In this document: in pieces, positions 1 through 5,711 of the stretch | Layout: each line of letters opens with the position of its first letter | How positions within the stretch are numbered: the first letter of the stretch is position 1 | Assembly (NCBI GenBank): GCA_016919605.1 | Contig: JACXTQ010000392.1 | Span: 1 to 8,059 of the forward strand | Direction of reading: 5' to 3' | Length of the DNA stretch: 8,059 nt | Source: Methylovulum sp. | GTDB taxonomy: Bacteria; Pseudomonadota; Gammaproteobacteria; Methylococcales; Methylomonadaceae | The notes under the pieces: model-generated | What the model saw: only the letters and a program-made list of their open reading frames with translations | Database searches by the model: none | Told to the model about the DNA's origin: nothing | Translations under genes and position numbers: made by a program

Positions 1-386
1 ATTTGCTGACCTTAGCCATTGCTTCGGTACGTCCGGCCACTTACAACTTATCCCGCAACCGGACGGCAGCACTTAACCGTCTTAAGGCCTTAGTCGAGCA
101 ACACCTTCAAGACAATACGCTCGACACGGCGGCTATTAGCCGTTGCTCCGGCCTCTCGGCCCGTTATATCAACAGTTTGTTTGCCAGTGAAGGGACTTCG
201 CTGATGCGTTATGTCTGGAAACGCAGGCTAGAGAATTGCCGAAAAAATCTGCTCAACCCGCTGTACGCAGGCCAACAACTGTCCGACATTGCCTTCCGCT
301 GGGGGTTTAATGATGCCGCACATTTTAGCCGCGCCTTTAAACAGCAATTCGGGTGCTCGCCGCGTGAATATCGGGGCAGCAGGTAA
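1..386 (+). CDS. AraC-family transcriptional regulator, C-terminal part (5' truncated)
   Basis: The reading frame is open from the window edge; the TTG at position 3 is most likely an internal Leu codon, so the N-terminal ligand-binding domain lies outside. The visible 127 residues contain a complete AraC/XylS DNA-binding domain with two helix-turn-helix units. The first is near residues 39-65 (TAAISRCSGLSARYINSLF) and the second near 92-124 (LSDIAFRWGFNDAAHFSRAF followed by the family signature FGCSPREYR). The linker (LLTLAIASVRP, then a charged helix) resembles regulators with an AraC-type sensor domain of the FeaR-like kind; that is inference, since the sensor is not visible. It would bind promoter DNA as an activator; its target and effector cannot be read here. 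It ends in TAA and converges on the PAP2 gene 68 bp downstream. Confidence 0.93.
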   Translation, partial: LLTLAIASVRPATYNLSRNRTAALNRLKALVEQHLQDNTLDTAAISRCSGLSARYINSLFASEGTSLMRYVWKRRLENCRKNLLNPLYAGQQLSDIAFRWGFNDAAHFSRAFKQQFGCSPREYRGSR

Positions 387-423
387 GGGGGAAAATGGAG
401 AACAGCTATATTGGGTTGGAAAA

Positions 424-445
424 ATAGGATATTACAATAACCTAT
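424..445. terminator. A+T-rich inverted repeat between convergent genes
   Basis: ATAGG at 424-428 pairs with CCTAT at 441-445, and most bases between also pair (ATAGGATATT against AATAACCTAT, one mismatch). On the minus strand the arm is followed by a run of five T, so it may end the PAP2 transcript. The stem is poor in GC and its full form leaves too small a loop, so termination is only a guess; an operator is possible. Confidence 0.25.
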
Positions 446-454
446 CTTACGAAA

Positions 455-1144
455 TCAGGTTGGCTTTGCCTCTCCCTCCCCCCGCACATACCAGCCGTAA
501 TACAACAACCAAGCGACCAGAAACACCAGATACCCCGACCATAAAATATCCGAAACAAAATGTCCGCCTGCCGCCATCCGTGACACAGCCATCAGCGCCG
601 CCGCCAGCAGGGTCAGGACAAAATAAAAGCCTTTGCGTTTACGGGAAAGAAAATACAGGGCAAACAAGGCATAACCAATCGAGCAATGCCCGCAGGGGAA
701 GGACTTATGCGGGGTGTCGGCTATTTGCAGGGGCGGAACATAGTCGTTATGGCCGCCAAATTCGCTGATATGCAAGGGTCTAGGCCGCCCCCAATGGTCT
801 TTAAAGCCTAAGTTGACCACCAAACCCGGCCCTATGACAATAACCAGCAAAATATACAGGGCGGGTCGGCGCCCTGTTTGCCAGCGCGGCCATACCGTGC
901 CCCCTAGGGCGACCAACAACGCGCCTACGGCGACAGCGACCAGCAGTTTAGGCGTGTAAGCAAACAAAGCCCGCCAGAGCCACCACTCACCCAATCCCCA
1001 AGCCGCTGGCCCCGCCCCGCCTTGATAAAACAACGCCGCCGCCTGTTGGTCTAAATCGGTCAGCCAAAAAATCGGCGTGGTCAGGCACATTAACAGCAAT
1101 AAGATGGATAGCTCCCACCAGCGGCGGGTTAAAGACAAAGACAT
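455..1144 (-). CDS. PAP2-family membrane phosphatase
   Basis: This 229-residue polytopic membrane protein carries the three signature blocks of the PAP2 (phosphatidic acid phosphatase type 2) superfamily. Block 1 is K115-X6-R122-P123 (KDHWGRPRP), block 2 is P150-C-G-H153, and block 3 is S188-R189-X5-H195-X3-D199. H153 and H195 correspond to the two catalytic histidines, H195 being the nucleophile in characterised members. Block 2 has Cys where PSGH is the usual form. Hydrophobic segments lie at about 10-28, 65-82, 95-113, 155-166, 172-187 and 198-217. The family removes phosphate from lipid phosphates such as undecaprenyl pyrophosphate, phosphatidylglycerophosphate or lipid A; the substrate here cannot be told. 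The ATG at 1144 is preceded by GGAAG with 6-base spacing. It lies 74 bp downstream of the NuoM-like gene on the same strand and may be co-transcribed. Confidence 0.9.
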   Translation of the reverse strand: MSLSLTRRWWELSILLLLMCLTTPIFWLTDLDQQAAALFYQGGAGPAAWGLGEWWLWRALFAYTPKLLVAVAVGALLVALGGTVWPRWQTGRRPALYILLVIVIGPGLVVNLGFKDHWGRPRPLHISEFGGHNDYVPPLQIADTPHKSFPCGHCSIGYALFALYFLSRKRKGFYFVLTLLAAALMAVSRMAAGGHFVSDILWSGYLVFLVAWLLYYGWYVRGEGEAKPT

Positions 1145-1218
1145 GGAAGACTTCCGAGAGGTTAAAAAAAGAGACTATTGTCGCTGATATTGGCTTTTTA
1201 GGGCTAATAAACCGTTTT

Positions 1219-2769
1219 TTAAACCCCCGCCACGCCGCCAAGCGTATGATCCGCCAATTCATCACCTTCCAACCCAGGCTGATCCAGCAAACGGGTCAGC
1301 CAAGCCTCGGCGGCGAGTTGGTTGATCCCCAACAAGCTGTTAGGCAATAGCCCACCCCACAGCACCAATAGCAAGGCCGTCGCCAATACCCCTAACTCAC
1401 GCGGACGCAAATCTTGATAGTAAAACCGTGGCTCCACAGCCGTACCCAAAAACGCCCGCCGCGAAAAACCCAGCAAACAAGCGGCGCTTAACACCGCCCC
1501 TGCCAGTGCAGTAATGCCTAAACTGGGATGCGCTTGCAACGCCCCCAAAAGTAACAATATATCGGCGGGAAAGACACTACCACCGGGCATACCCAGGCTC
1601 GCTAACATAAATAGGAAATAAAATCCGGTCAACTTGGGCATGACGAGGGCAAGGCCGCCGAGTTGCTGCAAATCGGTGCTGCCCAAGCGTTGTTGGAGAA
1701 ATCCCGCCATCAGCATCAGCACCCCCGCCACTAAGGTAAAATTAAGCAAGTGTAACAACGCACCTTGGATACCCTGCATGTTTAAGGCGGCGATACCGAT
1801 CAGCACCAAGCCGACATGGCTGATACTGGCAAACGCCAGCAATCGCCGCAGATTGCTTTGTTGCAAAGACAGCAATGCACCGTAAATGAGGGTAATCGCC
1901 CCGATGATACCTAGCACCCAATCGTATTCCACTGCCGCCGCAGGGGTCAGGGTCATCGCGAAACGCACTAACCCATACAGGCCGAGCTTAAGGCTAATCA
2001 ATAAGGCGGTGATCGGTGCGGGGCTGGCCATCGCCACTTGCGGCAACCAGGTATGGAACGGCACCAACGGCGCCTTGGCGGCAAAGCCGATTAACAACAG
2101 CACAAAGACGATGCTTTGCACATTATCAGGCAACGGCGTTTCCAGCAATACCGTAAAGCTGAACGACAAATCGGTTAATAAAACGCTGTTAAGCTGGCTG
2201 GCGTGGTTGACCGCCAAGATGATAAACGCCAACAACAAAGGCAAGCCACCGCACAAACTAACCAGCAAATATTTGCTGGCGGCAGTGCGGCGTAACGGCC
2301 CCACGCCCCATAAACCGATCAGGAAAAACAAAGGCGGCAAAGTCAGCTGCCAAAACACAAAAAACAACACCAAGTCCAAGGCGGAAAACACTCCCAACGT
2401 AGCCGATTCCAGCACCAGCAACAATATGAAATACAAACGGCTATGCGCAGGCGAATTCCACGAGGTAGCGATAGCCAATAGCGTCAACAACGCCGTCAGC
2501 GGCAAGAACAACAGCGAAATGCCATCGACCCCCAGCAGGTATTCAATATGCAGGCTGGGTATCCATGCGTGTTGTTCGACAAACTGCAAACCACCATCAC
2601 CGGGATTGAAGCCATGAACTAACCACACACTGGCCAACAACGCCAGACTCGCCGCGCTTAAAGCCACAGTCTTGGCTAAATGAGGCTTAGGACACACCCC
2701 AACCAACCCAGCTCCGACCAAAGGAATCAAGATAATGAGGCTAAGCAATGGAAAATGGAGAGCATTCAT
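1219..2769 (-). CDS. Stand-alone NuoM-like proton-translocating membrane subunit (divergent)
   Basis: From the ATG at 2769 this is a 516-residue protein with about 14 membrane helices, close to the roughly 510 of complex I NuoM, and its N-terminus (FPLLSLIILIPLVGA) fits that family. It belongs to the antiporter-like family of NuoL/M/N, MrpA/D and hydrogenase subunits. HTWLP (239-243) and SISHVG (315-320) favour NuoM. Lys232 and Lys261 match the channel lysines K234 and K265 of E. coli NuoM. However, the TM5 glutamate (E144) is Gln141 (codon 2347-2349), TM11 His348 appears as Asn343, and TM12 Glu407 as Asp403. The usual DAH and EAPT around the loop after HTWLP are also lost. No other complex I, Mrp or hydrogenase gene is nearby. 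An in-frame ATG at 2826 has a GAGG five bases upstream, so a version 19 residues longer is possible. PAP2 follows on the same strand. Its function is unproven: an accessory proton/ion channel subunit or a decayed paralogue. Confidence 0.88.
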   Translation of the reverse strand: MNALHFPLLSLIILIPLVGAGLVGVCPKPHLAKTVALSAASLALLASVWLVHGFNPGDGGLQFVEQHAWIPSLHIEYLLGVDGISLLFLPLTALLTLLAIATSWNSPAHSRLYFILLLVLESATLGVFSALDLVLFFVFWQLTLPPLFFLIGLWGVGPLRRTAASKYLLVSLCGGLPLLLAFIILAVNHASQLNSVLLTDLSFSFTVLLETPLPDNVQSIVFVLLLIGFAAKAPLVPFHTWLPQVAMASPAPITALLISLKLGLYGLVRFAMTLTPAAAVEYDWVLGIIGAITLIYGALLSLQQSNLRRLLAFASISHVGLVLIGIAALNMQGIQGALLHLLNFTLVAGVLMLMAGFLQQRLGSTDLQQLGGLALVMPKLTGFYFLFMLASLGMPGGSVFPADILLLLGALQAHPSLGITALAGAVLSAACLLGFSRRAFLGTAVEPRFYYQDLRPRELGVLATALLLVLWGGLLPNSLLGINQLAAEAWLTRLLDQPGLEGDELADHTLGGVAGV

Positions 2770-2822
2770 AAGGTCTTGGACATTTTTATAAAGGAGATAG
2801 GGTTGACCGTGCAAATTGTCGG

Positions 2823-2853
2823 TCATGGCGGCCTCAATAACCAGCCGCCATGA
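2823..2853. promoter_or_regulatory. Perfect 10-bp hairpin in the leader of the NuoM-like gene
   Basis: TCATGGCGGC at 2823-2832 is the exact reverse complement of GCCGCCATGA at 2844-2853, with an 11-base spacer. It lies 54 bp upstream of the likely NuoM-like start (2769), in the gap between the divergent membrane genes. On the minus strand the second arm contains the alternative ATG at 2826, and the GAGG that would serve it falls at the loop edge. A folded leader could therefore control initiation; a regulator-binding operator is the other reading. There is no T-run on either side, so it is not a terminator. The remainder of the 2770-3042 gap shows no convincing promoter. Confidence 0.45.
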
Positions 2854-3030
2854 ACGATCGACACTGTACAAAAATAGTTTTCAGCAACCTATTGATTATC
2901 AAGACCAACACTCCCTAATAACAATAAGGATAACCGTCTTCTACAGCCATCAATCTAGCACCGCCGTTCAATTCTACACTTGCCAGCCCGACTTTTTTCA
3001 GCAAGAATCCCGCTAAAAAAACCAACACTT

Positions 3031-3034
3031 GGAG
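3031..3034 (+). promoter_or_regulatory. Ribosome binding site fixing a GTG start
   Basis: GGAG lies 8 bases before the GTG at 3043. The only in-frame ATG upstream (2980) has no such site and would add 21 polar residues, so the GTG is preferred. Confidence 0.55.
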
Positions 3035-3042
3035 CAATACCC

Positions 3043-3387
3043 GTGAGCGAATCCCGTTTTAACCCCGCCAAACCCCTAGCCATCACCGCCATTTGCGTGA
3101 TCGGCCTGATTAACGCCAGCCAAATCATGCTGTTTTTGCTCTCGCCTTTAGTCAAGCAACTAGGGGTGCTTTATCCGCTGTATTTCGGCGCAGCGGCCTT
3201 GATTAGCATAGCGTGCATTATCGGCTTGTGGTTGTTACGGCGTTGGGCCGCCTTCGTTTATATCGCCGTCTTGTTCGGCAACCAACTGGTTTTATTGACC
3301 ATGGGCTTATGGGAGCCGACTGCGTTGGTGGTACCGCTGGTCATTAGCGGCGTGATCTTACGGTACTTTAACAAGTTGCGGGGCTGA
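3043..3387 (+). CDS. Small four-helix membrane protein, unknown function
   Basis: I do not recognise the family. The 114-residue protein starts with SESRFNPAKP and then has four hydrophobic segments at about residues 12-33, 43-65, 69-88 and 93-107. Positive charges lie between helices 2 and 3 (RRW) and at the C-terminus (RYFNKLRG), suggesting an inner-membrane protein with both ends in the cytoplasm. No catalytic motif is visible. It is transcribed away from the NuoM-like gene, and its last 20 bases overlap the 3' end of nirJ on the opposite strand. Codon use matches its neighbours, and the frame agrees with a real gene rather than a shadow. A conserved hypothetical membrane protein is the safest label. 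Confidence 0.72.
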   Translation: MSESRFNPAKPLAITAICVIGLINASQIMLFLLSPLVKQLGVLYPLYFGAAALISIACIIGLWLLRRWAAFVYIAVLFGNQLVLLTMGLWEPTALVVPLVISGVILRYFNKLRG

Positions 3388-4516
3388 TTTCCTCATCAGT
3401 CAAATAACAGCCGGGGTCTTCCGCCCAGACATTGCCGGACATCTGCATCGCCCTGACCCGCGTGTTGCCGTTGCAGATCGCCTGATAGTGGCACTCTCCA
3501 CAACGCCCTTGCAACGGCCTAGGCACTTGCTTAAGACCCGCCATGATGGGGTCGGACACATCCATCCAAATTTCCGAAAACGGGCGTTTTTTAACATTGC
3601 CCAGATCATAATGCCACCAAAAAGTATCAGGGTGGACATTGCCCAAATTATCAATATTGGCAACATTGACCCCTGAGGCATTGCCGCCCCATTGTTCCAA
3701 CTTGGCTTGGATAGGCGCCGCTTGCTCAGGGAAGCGCCGACGCACCCAATGTAAAAAATACACGGCATCGGCATCGTTATTACCCGTAACAAATTCGCGC
3801 TCCTTACCCGCGCTTAACCACTCATAACAAGTCTCAAACATCAAGTCCATCGCCGTGCGGGTACGGTCAACATGGGCATCATCCTTACGGTTACGGTTGC
3901 CGCGCCCGCCGTAATTCAAATGCGAGAGATAAAACTTATCGATGTCATGCTCGTCCATCAAAGCCAACAACGCCGGAAAATCGTGATAATTATCCTGAGT
4001 CAAGGTAAAACGGATACCCACCTTAATACCCTTGTCCAAACATAAGCGCACCCCGCGCAAAGCCTCGTCAAACGACCCTTGCACCCGCCTGAACGCATCA
4101 TGCGTACCTTTAATGCCATCCAAACTGACCCCAATGTATTGATAATCAATCGCGGCAATCTCATCAATATTATCCTTAGATATTTTCGTGCCGTTGCTGG
4201 ATAAGGCGACATAAAAGCCCATATCTTTAGCACGGCGGGAAATGGCAAAAATATCAGGATGCAGCAACGGCTCCCCGCCCGACAAAATCAGCACCGGCAC
4301 CTTAAACGCCTTAAGGTCATCCATCACCGTGTAAATCTCTGGCGTAGTCAACTCCCCCGGAAAATCAATATCCGCCGACGTGGTGTAACAGTGCTTGCAC
4401 GTCAGGTTACAACGGCGGATCAAATTCCAAATCACCACCGGAGCCGCCGGTTTGCGGGTGGGTTTTAACGGTGTCGGGGCGATAAGCTCCCGCATATAAT
4501 GGCTGAGTCTGAACAT
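3368..4516 (-). CDS. nirJ: Radical SAM protein of the NirJ type (heme d1 biosynthesis)
   Basis: The 382-residue protein has the radical SAM cluster motif C36-X3-C40-X2-C43 (RRCNLTCKHCY), the SAM-binding GGE (LILSGGEPLLHPD) and a C-terminal SPASM/Twitch-like cysteine set, C339-X2-C342-X5-C348-X21-C370, for an auxiliary Fe-S cluster. The start MFRLSHYMREL, the stretch VVIWNLIRRCNLTCKHCY and the tail GNVWAEDPGCYL match NirJ. In denitrifiers NirJ acts in the cytoplasm on 12,18-didecarboxysiroheme, replacing two propionate side chains on the way to heme d1 of nitrite reductase NirS. The start at 4516 is chosen by similarity; an in-frame ATG at 4552 would add 12 residues, and neither has a clear ribosome site. 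No nirS or other nir gene is in view, which is unusual. Related enzymes (AhbC, other SPASM proteins) are the alternatives. Its 3' end overlaps the small membrane protein gene. Confidence 0.9.
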   Translation of the reverse strand: MFRLSHYMRELIAPTPLKPTRKPAAPVVIWNLIRRCNLTCKHCYTTSADIDFPGELTTPEIYTVMDDLKAFKVPVLILSGGEPLLHPDIFAISRRAKDMGFYVALSSNGTKISKDNIDEIAAIDYQYIGVSLDGIKGTHDAFRRVQGSFDEALRGVRLCLDKGIKVGIRFTLTQDNYHDFPALLALMDEHDIDKFYLSHLNYGGRGNRNRKDDAHVDRTRTAMDLMFETCYEWLSAGKEREFVTGNNDADAVYFLHWVRRRFPEQAAPIQAKLEQWGGNASGVNVANIDNLGNVHPDTFWWHYDLGNVKKRPFSEIWMDVSDPIMAGLKQVPRPLQGRCGECHYQAICNGNTRVRAMQMSGNVWAEDPGCYLTDEEISPATC

Positions 4517-4650
4517 GAGGGTGGGATTGCCAGCAGGTAAAAGTACGGACATTCTAGCATCTTTAGCGGGCTGGGTTTACGCCGTGTAATGGTTTGATAG
4601 AAACTGGGATTTAGGGTAACTTAATACCCACTGCCTCGAATCCTTACGTG

Positions 4651-4676
4651 GTTGGGGTGAAGTTACGAACCCCAAC
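4651..4676 (-). repeat. Short palindromic repeat, copy A (inverted)
   Basis: GTTGGGGT at 4651-4658 pairs with ACCCCAAC at 4669-4676 around a 10-base loop. The reverse complement of 4651-4675 matches copy B (4708-4732) at 22 of 25 positions. The loop is not self-complementary, and this sets the orientation opposite to copies B and C. It lies in the gap between the divergent nirJ and vapBC genes, so it is not a terminator for either. Confidence 0.7.
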
Positions 4677-4707
4677 AAAACAGGGTATAGAGCCGTGTGT
4701 TAAACTA

Positions 4708-4737
4708 TTGGGGTTCGCAAGCTCACCCCAACGGGCT
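4708..4737 (+). repeat. Short palindromic repeat, copy B
   Basis: TTGGGGT at 4708-4714 pairs with ACCCCAA at 4725-4731 around the loop tcgcaagctc. Bases 4711-4737 recur as copy C at 5481-5507 with two differences (25 of 27 identical, same orientation). With copy A, 31 bases away and inverted, it forms a REPIN-like doublet able to fold into one long hairpin. It lies immediately upstream of the vapB leader. Confidence 0.75.
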
Positions 4738-4762
4738 GAATATTGAAATTAAGGAGTCTATG

Positions 4763-4990
4763 ATGACGACCGTAGTATTGAATGATGAGTTAGTTAATCA
4801 AGCAATAAAAACAGGGCATTACCAATCGGCACAGGAAGCCGTTGAGGCAATATTGTTTAACTATATACAGACCCATAAACAGCAAAAAACCCCTTTCGAT
4901 AAGTTATGTGTCAATCTTGACATGGATGATGAAGAAATTGACCATTTATTTCAGCGTAGCAAGGACACTGGCAGGACATTGGATTTATGA
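4763..4990 (+). CDS. VapB-like antitoxin
   Basis: This 75-residue protein has the layout of a type II antitoxin. A short N-terminal strand (TTVVLND) and helices up to about residue 40 (ELVNQAIKTGHYQSAQEAVEAI) resemble the VapB/ribbon-helix-helix class of DNA-binding dimerisation domains. The acidic tail (LDMDDEEIDHLFQRSKDTGR) would wrap the toxin. The family assignment rests partly on the partner gene. Two adjacent ATG codons occur at 4760 and 4763; AAGGAG at 4751-4756 has the better spacing (6 bases) to the second. Its stop codon overlaps the toxin start in ATGA, indicating translational coupling. By analogy with known pairs it should repress its own promoter, with toxin as co-repressor; the operator was not identified, though palindromic repeats lie just upstream. 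Confidence 0.82.
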   Translation: MTTVVLNDELVNQAIKTGHYQSAQEAVEAILFNYIQTHKQQKTPFDKLCVNLDMDDEEIDHLFQRSKDTGRTLDL

Positions 4991-5418
4991 CGTTTTTGCT
5001 TGATACTTGCGTTATTTCTGAATGTACAAAGCGACAACCCGATGCGTTGGTGCGGGGTTGGTTTAATGGACAAGCTCAGGAGAGTTTATTGTTAAGCGCG
5101 ATCACGATTGCTGAGATTAAAAAAGGTATTTATAAAAAAAGGCCTGTGCAACCGGAGCGGGCTTTGAAGTTACAACATTGGCTAAATACGCTGGAGTTGG
5201 ATTTTTCAGGGCGCATTTTATCGGTTGATGCGGTTTTAGAGCGGTGGGCGGCCATTACTGCGGCAATGGAAGGGCAAGGTAAAACGTTAGCGGTTATGGA
5301 TAGTTTGATTGCCGCAACGGCATTACATTATGGATTGGTTTTAGTCACTCGTAATGTCAATGACTTTGAAGGGCTGGCGCTTGAAATTGTCAATCCTTTT
5401 AAAGGATTAGGGAATTAG
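4987..5418 (+). CDS. vapC: PIN-domain toxin ribonuclease, VapC/FitB type
   Basis: The 143-residue length is typical of VapC toxins. The PIN-domain acidic site is complete: D6 in LLDTCVISE, E43 in ITIAEIKKGI, D105 in VMDSLIAATA, and D126 in TRNVNDFEGL. These coordinate Mg2+ or Mn2+ for RNA cleavage; characterised VapC enzymes cut initiator tRNA or rRNA, while FitB-type members are closest in motif style (MDSLIAATALHYGL and the C-terminal INP/VNPF ending). The target cannot be predicted. Translation starts at the ATG overlapping the antitoxin stop (4987-4990). No disruption is seen, so the toxin is probably active when free. The pair is flanked by directly repeated short palindromes, which suggests it came as an inserted unit or settled in a repeat-rich site. 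Confidence 0.92.
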   Translation: MTFLLDTCVISECTKRQPDALVRGWFNGQAQESLLLSAITIAEIKKGIYKKRPVQPERALKLQHWLNTLELDFSGRILSVDAVLERWAAITAAMEGQGKTLAVMDSLIAATALHYGLVLVTRNVNDFEGLALEIVNPFKGLGN

Positions 5419-5479
5419 AAGGGATGTTGAAGTAAGGGGGCAGATTGTAAAAATCAGCAAATTATCTAAACAAGTTAGA

Positions 5480-5507
5480 GGGGTTCGCAAGCTCACTCCA
5501 ATGGGCT
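5480..5507 (+). repeat. Short palindromic repeat, copy C
   Basis: It repeats copy B in the same orientation with two C-to-T changes (at 5497 and 5502), so its stem GGGGT/ACTCC contains one G-T pair. It starts 62 bases after the vapC stop. The rest of the 5419-5711 gap is A+T rich, with a perfect 12-base palindrome AATTATATAATT at 5635-5646 that includes a TATAAT at 5640-5645. No well-spaced -35 box was found for it. Confidence 0.7.
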
Positions 5508-5652
5508 TGGCTGTTTTAAGCTGCTTTAATACGGTTATAAGCCTTGAAAAATAAGCCTAGTCCTTAGCAACATCCGGCAAAACTGTTCATTTTGTCTAAT
5601 CGAGAAAACACAAACAAATAAGCACTCATTCAACAATTATATAATTCATTCA

Positions 5653-5675
5653 CTATCATTCACTCACTATGATAG
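5653..5675. promoter_or_regulatory. Inverted repeat upstream of the orphan gene, possible operator
   Basis: CTATCAT at 5653-5659 is the exact reverse complement of ATGATAG at 5669-5675 with a 9-base spacer. The spacer and flanks hold iterated CATTCACT/TCACT units. It ends 36 bp before the GTG start of the orphan protein, a position suited to a repressor site. Low-complexity A+T sequence raises the chance that this is coincidence. Confidence 0.35.
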
Positions 5676-5700
5676 AATAAATGATCTTAACGAATGTTAA

Positions 5701-5706
5701 TAGGAG
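5701..5706 (+). promoter_or_regulatory. Ribosome binding site fixing a GTG start
   Basis: TAGGAG ends 5 bases before the GTG at 5712. The in-frame ATG at 5694 lies upstream of this site and has none of its own, so the GTG is the likelier start. Confidence 0.6.
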
Positions 5707-5711
5707 ATGCT

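Noticed and set aside
289..768. A 159-codon plus-strand frame across the araC end and PAP2 gene
   Set aside because: It overlaps the AraC-domain frame and then runs antisense to PAP2; the low-complexity Pro/Thr content and lack of any motif mark it as a shadow.
987..1265. A 92-codon minus-strand frame spanning the NuoM-like/PAP2 junction
   Set aside because: It is out of frame with both well-supported genes, and its protein shows no family features.
1886..2617. A 243-codon open frame on the plus strand
   Set aside because: It lies fully antisense to the NuoM-like gene. Its composition (rich in Asn, Lys, Thr and Ser) is that of a mirror of membrane-helix codons, and there is no ribosome site.
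2872..2912. Minus-strand promoter TTGATA with a downstream AACTAT
   Set aside because: The spacing is 17 bases, but the -10 element matches consensus at only three of six positions.
4517..4620. Possible FNR/NNR-type box upstream of nirJ
   Set aside because: Only one ATCAA half-site is present on the minus strand; the paired TTGAT at the right spacing is missing.
4697..4762. Upstream extension of the antitoxin start to 4697
   Set aside because: The extension would translate through palindromic repeat copy B and ignores the AAGGAG site placed for the ATG pair at 4760/4763.
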